Assembly (NCBI RefSeq): GCF_000504205.1
Contig: NZ_AZAJ01000001.1
Coordinates: 530,861 to 594,860, forward strand
From: Methanolobus tindarius DSM 2278
Lineage (GTDB): Archaea > Halobacteriota > Methanosarcinia > Methanosarcinales > Methanosarcinaceae
DNA length: 64,000 nt
Reading direction: 5' to 3'
Made by a program: the position numbers and the translations under genes. Shown piece by piece: positions 37,969 through 47,454 of this stretch; the stretch's first letter is position 1, and every line of letters begins with the position of its first letter. The notes under the pieces were generated by a model. That model did no database searches and was not told the origin of the DNA. It worked only from the letters and a program-made list of their open reading frames with translations.

Positions 37969-38751
37969 TTAATCCTCTGATTCCTCGTTTTCAGAGTCAT
38001 CTGTCTCTTCTTCCACATCATCCTTAAGCTCTTCACGGACCCTGGAAACAAAACCAGCAACTTCCTCTTCGGAAAGCTTTCTGAACTGGCGATCCTCAAG
38101 TGTCACAATACCAAGCTCAAGGGTAGCTGCATCAACTTTTCCTTCTGTTGATTTGTAAAGGGCTTTCATACCCAGCATGATTGCAGCATCAATGTCCATG
38201 TCTTCCTGGTAATCTGCTTCAAAGATTTCCATGAAAGTGTTTCTACCGGCACCGATTGCAGTTGCCTTGTACTCAAGTAGTGCACCGCTTGGGTCACTTT
38301 CAAAGAGACGTGGACGTGAATCATCAACACCTGCAATAAGAAGAGCTGTACCGTATGGACGAACACCACCATACTGTGTGTATGTCTGCTTATGATCGCA
38401 GATCTTCTTGGCAATAACTTCTACACCTATTGGCTCATCATATGAGACCATGTTAACCTGTGCTTCGACTCTTGCCCTGTCAACAAGAGCACGGGCATCA
38501 GCTACGAGTCCTGAAGTGGCAACACCTATGTGGTCATCTATCTGGAAGATCTTCTCAATTGATTCTGCTTCTATTAATCTGCTTGTGATTCTTTTGTCTA
38601 CAAGCAATACCACACCATTCTTTGCTTTTACACCGGCTGCGGTTGTGCCTCTTTTAACTGCTTCTCTTGCATATTCTACCTGGAAGAGACGTCCGTCAGG
38701 ACTAAAAACTGTGATGGCTCGATCATACCCCATCTGTGGCGTCATTTGCAT
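37969..38751 (-). CDS. psmA: Proteasome alpha subunit
   Basis: This protein of about 260 residues forms the outer rings of the 20S proteasome. [23 protein letters not shown] is the alpha signature. The frame starts at GTG 38757; I prefer ATG 38751 ([12 protein letters not shown]), which matches known Methanosarcina proteins, though GGAG is nearer to the GTG. The C-terminus after about residue 235 is an acidic tail. The conserved C-terminal LxxYxx for PAN docking is not apparent through this tail. Confidence 0.95.
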   Translation of the reverse strand: MQMTPQMGYDRAITVFSPDGRLFQVEYAREAVKRGTTAAGVKAKNGVVLLVDKRITSRLIEAESIEKIFQIDDHIGVATSGLVADARALVDRARVEAQVNMVSYDEPIGVEVIAKKICDHKQTYTQYGGVRPYGTALLIAGVDDSRPRLFESDPSGALLEYKATAIGAGRNTFMEIFEADYQEDMDIDAAIMLGMKALYKSTEGKVDAATLELGIVTLEDRQFRKLSEEEVAGFVSRVREELKDDVEEETDDSENEESED

Positions 38752-38819
38752 CTTCACTTCATCTCCTGATTTATTTATAAATAACAGAATATATACGATA
38801 ATTAACTGAAATACGCTCT

Positions 38820-39200
38820 CTACTCATTTATATGTGACTGTTCTGCGGGGTTAAATACATCGACACCCTCTAAATACTTTTTTGTTGCACCAAGAACAGT
38901 GCCAGATACTCCAAGAACATGAACCAGAACTCGTTTACCTTTTACATTTGTGATGGTGGCCATAACAGCCCTTGTCTGTGATACATAATTGCGGTTACAG
39001 CTTATGACTCCCTTATTATCATCAAACGCAAAAAGCCAGATATTACATTCGCTTGAACCAAGATCACCAAGAAGGCTTCCTGATACAGAGAATAACTCAC
39101 GGATAAGTTCATCCCTGCCAACCAGTGTATTTTCCTCAGTTATAAGCTCAAAGGCAAGGTAGCGTTTATTATCCCGCATAGTTGGTGGAAGTATCTTCAT
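38820..39200 (-). CDS. rnp2: RNase P protein component 2 (Pop5)
   Basis: This 126-residue protein resembles archaeal Pop5, which pairs with Rpp30 to activate the catalytic domain of RNase P RNA. It has the family RYLAFEL and [17 protein letters not shown] regions. Its ATG overlaps the stop of rnp3 (ATGA), so the two subunits are translationally coupled. Confidence 0.9.
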   Translation of the reverse strand: MKILPPTMRDNKRYLAFELITEENTLVGRDELIRELFSVSGSLLGDLGSSECNIWLFAFDDNKGVISCNRNYVSQTRAVMATITNVKGKRVLVHVLGVSGTVLGATKKYLEGVDVFNPAEQSHINE

Positions 39201-39934
39201 TTACCATCACCTTCAGATGTCAAATCTCCGGGCATGCATTCTACTATTTCCACACCCTCATACACATATTCAGGAGAGGGACGGTTCCTTAAAATAATGC
39301 TTTCGGGAATTGTGGACAGACCACAAACTGCTTCCTCCCTCGTCATTCCAAAAAGTCCTGCAAGAGCCATCAATTCCCTTGGAGCACGCATATCATAGCA
39401 GGATTTTGCATTGGATGAAAGTACAAAAGGGACATTGTATTTGCGAACAATTGCCAGATCTTTTCTGAAATTAGACAAAGTCCTGACTCTTCTCCCCCCT
39501 CTCTGGCTGATAATCTCACCAAGATCAAATGAAATTGCAACTTTGTTATCGCTTGCAGACTTTGCAAGAACATGATTCAGGCCATTGTCTTTCATTGATC
39601 CAAAACCACAGAGAATATCCACATTGGGATTTTCGACAGCTGCCCGATTGATGTTTTCGCTACCGCCACGCACAACTATAATATCAGTGTTTTTACGATA
39701 TTCCCCTACCATTCCATGTAATCTGGAAGGATTGTCTACCGTAATCTCAACACCACTAAAAATTTCAAGACCATTTATTTTCTTCGATTTTACAGGTTTG
39801 GAACCACCGGAAGGATTGGTAATGGCAATTCCTGTAAATTCCAATCTGGAGGAAAAAGCGGCCATATCCTCGATGGTGTTTTTACCTTCTGGTGCAGAGT
39901 AAACGTTCAGATCATAAAAAAAAGGTTTAGCCAA
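39197..39934 (-). CDS. rnp3: RNase P protein component 3 (Rpp30)
   Basis: This 245-residue PHP/TIM-barrel-like protein is the archaeal Rpp30 partner of Pop5. It has FYDLNVYSAPEG near the start and the SNAKSCYDMRAPRELMAL segment near 180-200. The start is TTG (39934), overlapping the 3' end of the upstream RNA-binding protein gene. Confidence 0.9.
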   Translation of the reverse strand: MAKPFFYDLNVYSAPEGKNTIEDMAAFSSRLEFTGIAITNPSGGSKPVKSKKINGLEIFSGVEITVDNPSRLHGMVGEYRKNTDIIVVRGGSENINRAAVENPNVDILCGFGSMKDNGLNHVLAKSASDNKVAISFDLGEIISQRGGRRVRTLSNFRKDLAIVRKYNVPFVLSSNAKSCYDMRAPRELMALAGLFGMTREEAVCGLSTIPESIILRNRPSPEYVYEGVEIVECMPGDLTSEGDGK

Positions 39935-40382
39935 ATAATTCCTCCACTATCAGTCCCGCCTGAAGACGGTTCTTCGGATAAGTGGCTATTTTTACTTTGA
40001 CAGTAATGGCATCGGATGATGAACTTAGCACAAGTTTACCCTGAAAAGCTGCCTGTTTGTCAAACCTCATATGGAATAACTGGTCATCATCCAGCCTATC
40101 AGGCATTTCACTGCGCAGGATTTCTACGTCACCAGGGCTCATATTTTCCCTGATAAACCTGGCAAGTCTTACAGAATCCGATTTGCGTGAGATCTGCGAA
40201 CTGAGCATCACAGACAGATTACCATAGTGACCTTCAATATCAGTTACTTCTACAAGTTCGTCAGTAACGTCATCGTCGGACATGCCGGTAGCATTCCGTA
40301 AAAAGAAGTCCAGGGCACCACGTACCCTGGAAAGATCCTCAGTTGAGTGTGCGATCACGCGCAAGTTGATATAGTGGATCAC
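39927..40382 (-). CDS. Predicted RNA-binding protein, COG1325 type
   Basis: This 151-residue protein is the COG1325 exosome-linked RNA-binding protein found in nearly all euryarchaeal versions of this gene string. It starts at GTG 40382 inside the rpl15e stop (GTGA overlap) and overlaps rnp3 at its end. No catalytic motif is evident. Confidence 0.82.
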   Translation of the reverse strand: MIHYINLRVIAHSTEDLSRVRGALDFFLRNATGMSDDDVTDELVEVTDIEGHYGNLSVMLSSQISRKSDSVRLARFIRENMSPGDVEILRSEMPDRLDDDQLFHMRFDKQAAFQGKLVLSSSSDAITVKVKIATYPKNRLQAGLIVEELFG

Positions 40383-40969
40383 TTACCTCTGTTAAGGTTG
40401 GATCTCAGGCTTGGCCTGGTCTTTTCAGTACCGGTTCCGCGGGTCATCATACCTCTGCCCTTGCGGCCTGCACTGGTCTTTCCGCGCTGTGCACGTCCCT
40501 TGTGGGTGTTGTTACAGATCCAGTTGAGATTCTTGTCACTCTTAATTACAGGGTGATTTGGATCTACAAGGATAACCTCATACCACTTGGATTTACCGTC
40601 GTCGCCTACCCAGTAGGAGTTAAGAACTTCCATGTTAGGGAATTTCCTGTCAGCACGCTGTTCAGCGATCCTCTGAATGCTCATTCCACCGGAAATCTTG
40701 TTCTTACCCATGCGCTGTGTACGTCTTCCACGGATGTACCTTGCCTTTCTAAGACCTCCTCTGCGTACCTTTACACGAGCTACAACAATACCCTGCTTTG
40801 CCTTGTATCCAAGAGAGCGGGCACGGTCAATACGGGTTGGACGTCTGATCTTTGTTACAGATCCTTCCTTTCTCCATTCCTGGAGTCTTTCCCATCTAAG
40901 TTCACGGACATAAGTGTTGTCCGGGTCTTTCCATGCGTCTCTTACGTATGCATAATATGATTTTGACAA
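40379..40969 (-). CDS. rpl15e: 50S ribosomal protein L15e (eL15)
   Basis: This 196-residue protein is a clear L15e, with YYAYVRDAW at the start and a basic C-terminal arm. It appears to start at TTG (40969) behind AGGTGA. It is the first gene of the exosome-RNase P-proteasome string, which runs leftward to the DHH gene at 31832. Confidence 0.95.
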   Translation of the reverse strand: MSKSYYAYVRDAWKDPDNTYVRELRWERLQEWRKEGSVTKIRRPTRIDRARSLGYKAKQGIVVARVKVRRGGLRKARYIRGRRTQRMGKNKISGGMSIQRIAEQRADRKFPNMEVLNSYWVGDDGKSKWYEVILVDPNHPVIKSDKNLNWICNNTHKGRAQRGKTSAGRKGRGMMTRGTGTEKTRPSLRSNLNRGK

Positions 40970-41207
40970 ATTAGTTCACCTAAGTTTCATTTCTAGTTTC
41001 ACGGTTCAGCTTTTGGCTTCTAATTATTACAAAAGCTACATTCCCACGGGACTAATCCCGGCAATGAAACAGGACTACTACTTAACCCAATTGAATTTAA
41101 ACCTTTGCACAACCAGGGAATAGAAATACAATTTTCTATAGAAAAAAATGCAAATTTATATAAAGTGGATTTGTCATTTATATAAAAACTATTTTTCAGA
41201 GGGAAAG

Positions 41208-41516
41208 ATGAACAGACCAAAAATGAACTATTATATTGACATCCTGCTGACAGTATTATTTATTATAGTTGCGATCACAGGCTTTGTATTATATCTTGCC
41301 ATCCCATCCGGAGTGCAAAGAGGCAGGTACCAGGAATTCATAGGTATTACCAAGGCAACATGGACACTTGTCCATAACAAATCCGCCATTCTGTTAACGT
41401 TACTAACAGGTTTTCATTTCGTCCTGCATAAAAGATGGATGTGCTGCATGACAAAAAACCTGTTCAAAAATGATGAAGACAAGGAAAACACAGAGTGCGA
41501 ACTAATAAATATATAA
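41208..41516 (+). CDS. DUF4405-like membrane protein
   Basis: This 102-residue protein has two hydrophobic helices (about 8-30 and 56-76), each with flanking His or aromatic residues (His52, His66, His70). It resembles the DUF4405 group of cytochrome b-like membrane proteins, so heme binding is possible. The upstream ATG at 41148 is rejected because ATG 41208 follows AGAGGG, and the 5' part looks like promoter DNA (TATA at about 41155). A cytoplasmic tail with two Cys (about 79-80) follows. Confidence 0.65.
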   Translation: MNRPKMNYYIDILLTVLFIIVAITGFVLYLAIPSGVQRGRYQEFIGITKATWTLVHNKSAILLTLLTGFHFVLHKRWMCCMTKNLFKNDEDKENTECELINI

Positions 41517-41521
41517 GTTCA

Positions 41522-41552
41522 TTTAAACAAAATTCAAGTTTAAAACTTTTTT
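41522..41552. terminator. Hairpin between convergent DUF4405 and response-regulator genes
   Basis: TTTAAAC (41522-41528) and GTTTAAA (41538-41544) form a 7-bp stem followed by six T at 41547-41552. It is AT-rich and so modestly stable. Confidence 0.5.
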
Positions 41553-41559
41553 GTTTAAC

Positions 41560-42321
41560 TCACTCAAATTTACTCAGATCTTCCCCTGAACGCAGAATGC
41601 CAGTAATTTTACCATCATTGTCTTTCAGGACAACATCATACCAGCGCATAGGGATTTCTTTTCCATCTTTTGCAAGGACAATATGCTCGGCAAATTCCTG
41701 TGGTTCTGATTCACCGGACATTATTTTAGTAAACTCACCCTGAAGTTCTGAACCTTTATCTTCAGGTACAAGGAATTTGACGAAATCGTGGCCAATGAGT
41801 TCAAACTCATCATAACCCAATACATCATTGCCTTTACGGTTCACAAGGTTGATCTTCATATCACTATCAAGTACAAAAACAACAAAACCAGCAATATCAA
41901 GATAATTCATTGCCTCATTTCTTTCTGCAAGAACTTTATCCTGAAGGTGTTTTATACGCAAAAGGGATTTAACTCTGGTCACAAGTTCAAGACGGTTAAC
42001 AGGTTTTCCAAGAAACTCATCTGCACCAACCTCAATACCTTTTATACGATCATCCTTCCCGGATAATGCAGTAACCATCACCACTGGCAAGAATTGTGTC
42101 TCCACTGATGTCTTTAAAACCCTGCATACCTCATACCCATTCATATCAGGCATCATTACATCAAGCAGAATAATATCCGGCTTTTCGGTCTTTACCTTAT
42201 CCAGTGCCTCCTGCCCACTATATGCAGGAATAACATCATAATCTGATTTAAGGTAAAGTCCCATTAGCTCTACTATGGCCTGCTCGTCGTCAACAATGAG
42301 TACTTTATCCCTGTGGTGCAT
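41560..42321 (-). CDS. Response regulator with PAS domain
   Basis: This 253-residue two-domain protein has a CheY-like receiver (1-120; acidic pocket Asp11/Asp12, phosphoacceptor Asp54, conserved Lys near 106) and a PAS domain (about 135-250) with YLDIAGFVVFVLDSD and a PAC-like end. It has no DNA-binding or kinase domain, typical of methanogen signalling. No histidine kinase is nearby, so its partner is encoded elsewhere. It lies upstream of no operon and converges on the DUF4405 gene. Confidence 0.88.
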   Translation of the reverse strand: MHHRDKVLIVDDEQAIVELMGLYLKSDYDVIPAYSGQEALDKVKTEKPDIILLDVMMPDMNGYEVCRVLKTSVETQFLPVVMVTALSGKDDRIKGIEVGADEFLGKPVNRLELVTRVKSLLRIKHLQDKVLAERNEAMNYLDIAGFVVFVLDSDMKINLVNRKGNDVLGYDEFELIGHDFVKFLVPEDKGSELQGEFTKIMSGESEPQEFAEHIVLAKDGKEIPMRWYDVVLKDNDGKITGILRSGEDLSKFE

Positions 42322-42524
42322 GAATCATAGGCTCCCTTTTTACACATGAATTAAATAAATAGATTGCAATATAAATTTAATGGTAACCGTCCCATCTTGT
42401 TACTTTATTTAAGTAAAATTATTTTAAACTTTACTATTAATTATATAGTTCTATCTACATATATAGTTTAGGCATAGAAAGAGTTACTCACACTGCTTTA
42501 GAGTCTCAAAAAAGAGAAAATAGA

Positions 42525-42717
42525 TGGGGTTGGTGAGATTCGAACTCACGATCGACGGGTCTCTCCGAACAGCTGCAAAAACAGCTAGGTTCTTGAGCAC
42601 ATATCAGTGCTCCAACGGCTCCTCACAAACCAACCCCGTCGGGTTAGTCTCAGTAGACCCGTTGTTCATCATTTATCCGCTGGAGCCCATCGCCATGCCG
42701 GGCTAGGCCACAACCCC
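42525..42717 (-). tRNA. tRNA-Trp (CCA) with a 119-nt intron
   Basis: Acceptor strands GGGGTTG (42717-42711) and CAACCCC (42532-42526) pair fully, with discriminator A at 42525. The D stem GCC/GGC, the anticodon CCA at 42683-42681 and the T arm GTGAG-TTCGAAT-CTCAC are all present. The anticodon stem ATGGG/CCCGT is split by the intron. The splice sites fall in a canonical bulge-helix-bulge: 4-bp CUCC/GGAG flanked by the 3-nt bulges AGC and AGA. Exons are 42717-42680 and 42560-42525. A TATA element (42757-42766) lies about 40-50 bp upstream and a T-rich tract follows the gene. Confidence 0.95.
42561..42679 (-). ncRNA. tRNA-Trp intron with C/D box guide RNA architecture
   Basis: In order along the intron: box C ATGATGA (42672-42666), box D' CTGA (42653-42650), a C'-like TGTGAGGA (42627-42620) and box D CTGA (42607-42604). 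Guide 1 (ACGGGTCT, 42662-42655) pairs over 8 bp with AGACCCGT, spanning the 3' splice junction. The base 5 nt before D' faces C39. Guide 2 (CCGTTGGAGC, 42618-42609) pairs over 10 bp with the 5' exon-intron junction. The base 5 nt before D faces C34. This matches the known Haloferax tRNA-Trp intron, which guides 2'-O-methylation of positions 34 and 39. Confidence 0.88.
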
Positions 42718-42786
42718 ATAAATTCGGGTAGTATCCCCTGAATACATCTTATCTGTGATATATTTAGCGGTACTACGCGCCTACGT

Positions 42787-43863
42787 TTATATATCCTTAC
42801 CGGCAACCCGGGCAAGATCCCCGAATTTGCACAAATCATCACATAGTTGCTCGATCTTTGAGCGCAACTCCTCCATAGAATAGCCATACATGGCCGTGAG
42901 ATAGATAGCTCCACCTGCCCCTACACCTTCTTTAACAAAACCGACTTCATATTGCTGTAAACCCTTAAAGGAAGACTTACCAAATTCAGGATCAGCTCCT
43001 TCATAATTTGCACCAATTTCAGCGGCCAGCTCCACAAAGTTTGCAGATTCATCACGAACAACATAACTTGTTGTAACTATCCTTATGTTGTCAGTTGGAT
43101 ATCCCAGGTGTTTAATGGCAGCAAATATCGATGCCATCTGAGTACCACCTGCAAGAATCACAGGAGTGTCGCCAAGACCTGCAGTAATTCCTGCAACCGC
43201 AACCATCATAGGATCACCTACAGAAGCTATCGCTTTAAGAGGATCATCACGCAAAGAACCAAAAGTTATTCCTGATGAGGACAGAGCGTCTCTGACAACT
43301 TCTTTTTTAAGATTCAGAGGATTTGCATCAGAACTACTGCTAACGTTTCCATCATAACCAAGTGCCTGCAATAACGCATTTGCCGTAGTGGTTCCCGCAG
43401 GGATACTCTCACCGATCATGATGAAATCATGTTCCTTTGCAAGCTTCTCCCCAAGTTTGAATGCATTATCAAAAACTTCCTGTACATTGTGCACAGCAAC
43501 TGGTTTTCTGATATCATCACCCGGTTTTCCACCAATATCAACAAGTTCTACCTGTTTAGCCGGAAGAACCTTCAGACCTGAATTCACAAATATATGAGGG
43601 ACACCTGTTATCGAAAGAGCTGCACGTGTTATGAGTGCGGGGGTAGGTGTATCATATGGAGGAGTCATAGGTAAGATAGGAATATCAATTATAGTTCCTG
43701 TTTCAAGGACCTCTGCGTCACCGGCAGGCGTATAGTCTGTCAGTTTTGCAGTCTTTCCTGCTGCGGAAAGACCTTCTATATATGCAGTCTCCGTGTTTCC
43801 AAGGACACAAACGAACAACGGTTTTTCAGGTAACCGGACTTTTTCAGGTGATAACGTATCCAT
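42787..43863 (-). CDS. cobT: CobT-like nicotinate-nucleotide phosphoribosyltransferase (UPF0284)
   Basis: This 358-residue protein is the archaeal CobT-like family, which activates the lower-ligand base for cobamides by transferring phosphoribose from nicotinate mononucleotide. Signature regions include [22 protein letters not shown] and [10 protein letters not shown]. It is the archaeal length (about 350). Its product serves the cobamides of the methyltransferases central to methylotrophic methanogenesis. It stands just upstream of the tRNA-Trp gene on the same strand. Confidence 0.82.
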   Translation of the reverse strand: MDTLSPEKVRLPEKPLFVCVLGNTETAYIEGLSAAGKTAKLTDYTPAGDAEVLETGTIIDIPILPMTPPYDTPTPALITRAALSITGVPHIFVNSGLKVLPAKQVELVDIGGKPGDDIRKPVAVHNVQEVFDNAFKLGEKLAKEHDFIMIGESIPAGTTTANALLQALGYDGNVSSSSDANPLNLKKEVVRDALSSSGITFGSLRDDPLKAIASVGDPMMVAVAGITAGLGDTPVILAGGTQMASIFAAIKHLGYPTDNIRIVTTSYVVRDESANFVELAAEIGANYEGADPEFGKSSFKGLQQYEVGFVKEGVGAGGAIYLTAMYGYSMEELRSKIEQLCDDLCKFGDLARVAGKDI

Positions 43864-43915
43864 ACCAATCGCCTAGATGTATTTTACAGGGTGTATATGA
43901 CTTTTTCCAGATTAC

Positions 43916-45349
43916 TCAGTATGTCCTTGCAACATAAACCTTCGTTTCAGAATCCGAGCCACATACAGGACATTTACCACTACATTCATCCTGATCAGTT
44001 GGTATTCCAAGTATTCCTGCACCTGTCTCATCTTCCAGTTTCAGGCCACATTCCTTGTTACCACACCAGAAAATCTTTGCAATACCTTTTGGAAGATTCT
44101 CCCTGACATCATCCAGTGTTTCACAATCAATGACACGTGAATAAACACTGTCCTTTGCCTTTTCGTAGAGTGAATCATGAATGTCATCAAGCATTGAAGA
44201 CACATCGGCAACAATGGTATCCAGGGAATACTGTTGCTTCTCTCCGGTATCACGACGTGCAAGCATAGCTGCATTGTTTTTGAGATCCCTTGGACCAAGT
44301 TCCAGTCTTACAGGTACGCCTTTCATTTCCCATTTGTAATATTTGGCACCCGGGCGGTCGTCGCTTGCATCCATTTTAACGCGGATTCCCACTGCCTCGA
44401 GTTTACTCTTAAGTTCCTCACAGGCTTCAAGGACACCTTCAGCTTTCTTGAAAATAATAGGAATGATTACAACTTGAACCGGAGCAACTGCCGGTGGAAG
44501 CACAAGACCCTTATCATCTCCGTGGATGGAAATAAGAGCTGCTATTGAACGCTCAGAAACACCATAGCAAGTCTGGTGAGCATAGACCTGTTCACCCTCT
44601 GCATCTTCATATGTTATATCAAAGGTTTTTGCAAAATTGTCACCGAGGTGGTGGGCAGTACCTACCTGAAGTGTCTTTCCATCAGGCATCAATGCATCGG
44701 TTGCAATGGTATAATCTGCACCAGGGAATTTATCCCAGTCAGGTCTTTTGGACGCAAGTACAGGCACAGCAAGCTGGCGATAGAAATCAGTATAAATTCT
44801 GATAGCTTCATCCACCTGGGCTGCCGCATCATCCCATGTAGCATGGACTGTATGAGCTTCTTTAAACGAAGTGATCTCACGGAGCCTGATAAGAGGACGT
44901 GTGTGTTTGGTCTCATACCTGAAAGTGTTGACTATCTGGTAGAGCTTAAGTGGCATATCTGCGTGTGACCTTATCCAGAGCTTATACATTGGATAAATTG
45001 CAGTCTCACTGGTTGGACGAAGTGCAAGCTTTACGTCAAGTGGAGACAAGCCTCCATGTGTAACCCAGTAAACCTCGTCTTCAAATCCTTTGATGTGCTC
45101 TGCCTCTTTCATGAACTCATTTTCAGGAATAAGGAGTGGGAACATTGTTTCCTGATGATCCTTATCAAGAAGCCTGCGCATGATATCATAAACATTTCTT
45201 CTGATGTTAAATCCGAATGGGAACCATACATAAAGTCCCTTTACAGGATAACGTACATCCATGATCTCGCCCTTTAAGAGCAGATCGTTATACCATTCAC
45301 TGAAATTCTCTTTTGAAGGAAGTGCAGCATCTTTTTCTTGCTCTGCCAT
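43916..45349 (-). CDS. proS: Prolyl-tRNA synthetase
   Basis: This 477-residue class II enzyme is of the archaeal/eukaryotic type: the catalytic core contains [12 protein letters not shown] and the RFRYETK-like motif 2 region, followed by the anticodon-binding domain and a C-terminal zinc-binding-like domain with Cys pairs ([16 protein letters not shown]). It charges tRNA-Pro and ends with the conserved Tyr. GTG or ATG choice is not in doubt; the ATG follows AGGTGAAT. Confidence 0.96.
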   Translation of the reverse strand: MAEQEKDAALPSKENFSEWYNDLLLKGEIMDVRYPVKGLYVWFPFGFNIRRNVYDIMRRLLDKDHQETMFPLLIPENEFMKEAEHIKGFEDEVYWVTHGGLSPLDVKLALRPTSETAIYPMYKLWIRSHADMPLKLYQIVNTFRYETKHTRPLIRLREITSFKEAHTVHATWDDAAAQVDEAIRIYTDFYRQLAVPVLASKRPDWDKFPGADYTIATDALMPDGKTLQVGTAHHLGDNFAKTFDITYEDAEGEQVYAHQTCYGVSERSIAALISIHGDDKGLVLPPAVAPVQVVIIPIIFKKAEGVLEACEELKSKLEAVGIRVKMDASDDRPGAKYYKWEMKGVPVRLELGPRDLKNNAAMLARRDTGEKQQYSLDTIVADVSSMLDDIHDSLYEKAKDSVYSRVIDCETLDDVRENLPKGIAKIFWCGNKECGLKLEDETGAGILGIPTDQDECSGKCPVCGSDSETKVYVARTY

Positions 45350-45567
45350 TTATTCACCTTTATAAGTTTCATAGTTGATTTGGCTACAATAACTAATACA
45401 TTGCTTATAGCCATTTCCTTTCATGGCCGCAAAGAAACCAATGACACTAATCACCTGAAATTGAAAAACAAAGTATAAAAGAAATATCCGAAATTAGCTA
45501 AATTTTTCAGATAAAATCCAGATAAAAAGGAGTAAAAAAATAGAGTAAAGATATACCCTGTCAAACC

Positions 45568-46206
45568 TCAATCAGTGAGATGATACTCTGAATCACTCGC
45601 ATCCATTTCCATTTCCGAGGAATTTGCATCAAAAACAATCATACCGGTCTTAAGACCACCGGCTTCATCCGGATCAAGCACACATGACCTGACCTTTTCA
45701 GAAATAATCGCACTGTTGCCGAAAGGATCCTCTACAATAACAGTTAAAGATCTTTGTCCCTCTATCGCTTCTTCAAGGGCTTTCTGAACTTCAAGACCAC
45801 GTTTTTGCTTTTCCTCATCATCCTCACACCATTTGGTCGCTGTGATAACCACACTGAGAATCCTGTCAAGTATACCTTCAATATTGGTTATGTAGGATTC
45901 GGATATAGAACCGGGTTCAACATCAATTCCAAGCTCAGGTATCCTGATGGTGCCTGAAGTCGAACGTACTACCCTGCTATTGAGATCGTCAAGACCCTCA
46001 ACCAGTAGCTCATAACGCATTGGTTCTTTCTGGGAAAGGATAAGAGTGTCAGCAAACCTGAAACTGCAACTACATGATGCGGTGATGTACATTACCTCAC
46101 CAAAATAAGGAATTTCATCACCCTTCCAGCTGATAATCAGCTCTTCGTGGCAGAGTGGACATGAAGTCTTAGTAATAAATTTCTGACAGGAGTCGTTTTC
46201 GCTCAA
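45568..46206 (-). CDS. ZPR1 zinc-finger protein
   Basis: This 212-residue archaeal ZPR1 has a C4 zinc finger (Cys16, Cys19, Cys45, Cys47) and an alpha-beta domain with the conserved ITNIEGILDRI region near 105-115. Eukaryotic ZPR1 acts as a chaperone for elongation factor 1A; a similar role here is inference. It starts at TTG inside the sepF stop (TTGA overlap), so it is translated with sepF. Confidence 0.85.
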   Translation of the reverse strand: MSENDSCQKFITKTSCPLCHEELIISWKGDEIPYFGEVMYITASCSCSFRFADTLILSQKEPMRYELLVEGLDDLNSRVVRSTSGTIRIPELGIDVEPGSISESYITNIEGILDRILSVVITATKWCEDDEEKQKRGLEVQKALEEAIEGQRSLTVIVEDPFGNSAIISEKVRSCVLDPDEAGGLKTGMIVFDANSSEMEMDASDSEYHLTD

Positions 46207-46583
46207 TATCTGCCACCAATTATCTTTGACCTGTCTATCTTGATACCTGTTGGAGTTACAAGAACCTGGTCTTCCTTGATACCGGCGATATCGCCATGAA
46301 CATCCATTACTACTTCTTTGAGATCTTTCAAAGCACGGTCAAGTAATAACTTGTCAACCTTGATGTTTGAAATGTCTATCATTACAATGTTACCATCATA
46401 GATCTCTTTTTTGAGTGAGGTCAGCTCATTGAGGTTTGTGAGTTCTGCAACACGGATGTAAGTCTCTGCAGGCTCGTCATCCATTACTTCTTCATACTTT
46501 GTAAGATCAAGTTCAGTATACTCATCCTCAGTGGTTGAGCTTTTGCTGCTGCCACCAAACAATTTGTTAACAATATTTGCCAT
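46203..46583 (-). CDS. sepF: SepF cell-division protein
   Basis: This 126-residue protein is an archaeal SepF. It has an N-terminal amphipathic membrane-binding helix (MANIVNKLFG), a linker rich in Ser/Asp/Glu, and the compact SepF core (about 45-126) ending in a DRSKIIGGRY-like tail. It tethers FtsZ filaments to the membrane. Translational overlap with ZPR1 is conserved-looking but its meaning is unknown. Confidence 0.88.
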   Translation of the reverse strand: MANIVNKLFGGSSKSSTTEDEYTELDLTKYEEVMDDEPAETYIRVAELTNLNELTSLKKEIYDGNIVMIDISNIKVDKLLLDRALKDLKEVVMDVHGDIAGIKEDQVLVTPTGIKIDRSKIIGGRY

Positions 46584-46755
46584 AATTCGCCCTCATGTAT
46601 TCAAAAACACTGTTATATTAATAGCACTAATACTTAAAATGTTACCGGAATGGACTGCATATCCCGGTTATAATCAGTATTATCTGCTGCTGATATGTAG
46701 TTACTGGTAGTTACTGATAATTATATTTAATCTCATCCTATTTTAATGATTTCTT

Positions 46756-47238
46756 TTAGATGTCGAGATTCCATAGCTTGTCGCCTACATAATGAATGGA
46801 TTTTACACCTTTTCCGGTATTTCCTTTCATCTCAACACCTGGCATCAGTGCAGTTCCAATTGCAAGAGGTTTGCTGTGTGCTTCCTCAATAATGATAACA
46901 TGATCACCCTTCTGTATATTATCATCTGCAGCAACTATGCCAGGACACATAATATCAGCACCATTAACCACAAAACGAACCGCACCAGAATCCACGGTTA
47001 CCACATTCTTCATCAAGCCGAGTTTCAGTACTCCTTTTACAGTCGGAAAGTAAAACTCATCAATCTGGAAAAGCAAAGGTTCACCGTCAACCAGTATGAG
47101 GGACAGATCGTCAATGTTTGCTGTTTCAAACTTGCTCTTTTCCAGTTGTTTTGAAGCATCACCGAAAACGGATTTGATATCACTTAAAAGCTGATTCTTT
47201 GCAGATTTTCTTAACTGTACCCTGGACTTTATTTTCAA
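46756..47238 (-). CDS. PUA-domain RNA-binding protein
   Basis: This 160-residue protein has an N-terminal DUF1947-like domain (1-75) and a C-terminal PUA domain (about 78-155, VVTVDSGAVRFVVNGADIMCPGI). It is related to the MCT-1/Tma20 family, which acts in translation. It starts at TTG (47238) with AGGTGATCGG upstream. The same plan is widespread in archaea but its exact role is not settled. Confidence 0.82.
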   Translation of the reverse strand: MKIKSRVQLRKSAKNQLLSDIKSVFGDASKQLEKSKFETANIDDLSLILVDGEPLLFQIDEFYFPTVKGVLKLGLMKNVVTVDSGAVRFVVNGADIMCPGIVAADDNIQKGDHVIIIEEAHSKPLAIGTALMPGVEMKGNTGKGVKSIHYVGDKLWNLDI

Positions 47239-47454
47239 CCGATCACCTGTCAGATAAGATATTTGAATATGGACTATTTTCCGTTAATAAGCTTGTAATT
47301 AATTCTTTAGCAGAACCCGTAGGAATTCCACTAAATAATGCTAGATATGTTACTAAAATAAGTAATGGATGCTTTAAAAGAGTTATGCGAAACACATAAA
47401 GCATCCTGAAACAATATTCATTGACTATTCCTGATTGCTGATATTACCTGCCGA

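Noticed and set aside
42526..42637. A 112-nt tRNA with GGGGTTG/CAACCCC ends and a long variable arm
   Set aside because: The 5' GGGGTTG at 42637 belongs to the intron. The true 5' acceptor strand is at 42711-42717, where a normal D arm and the CCA anticodon follow.
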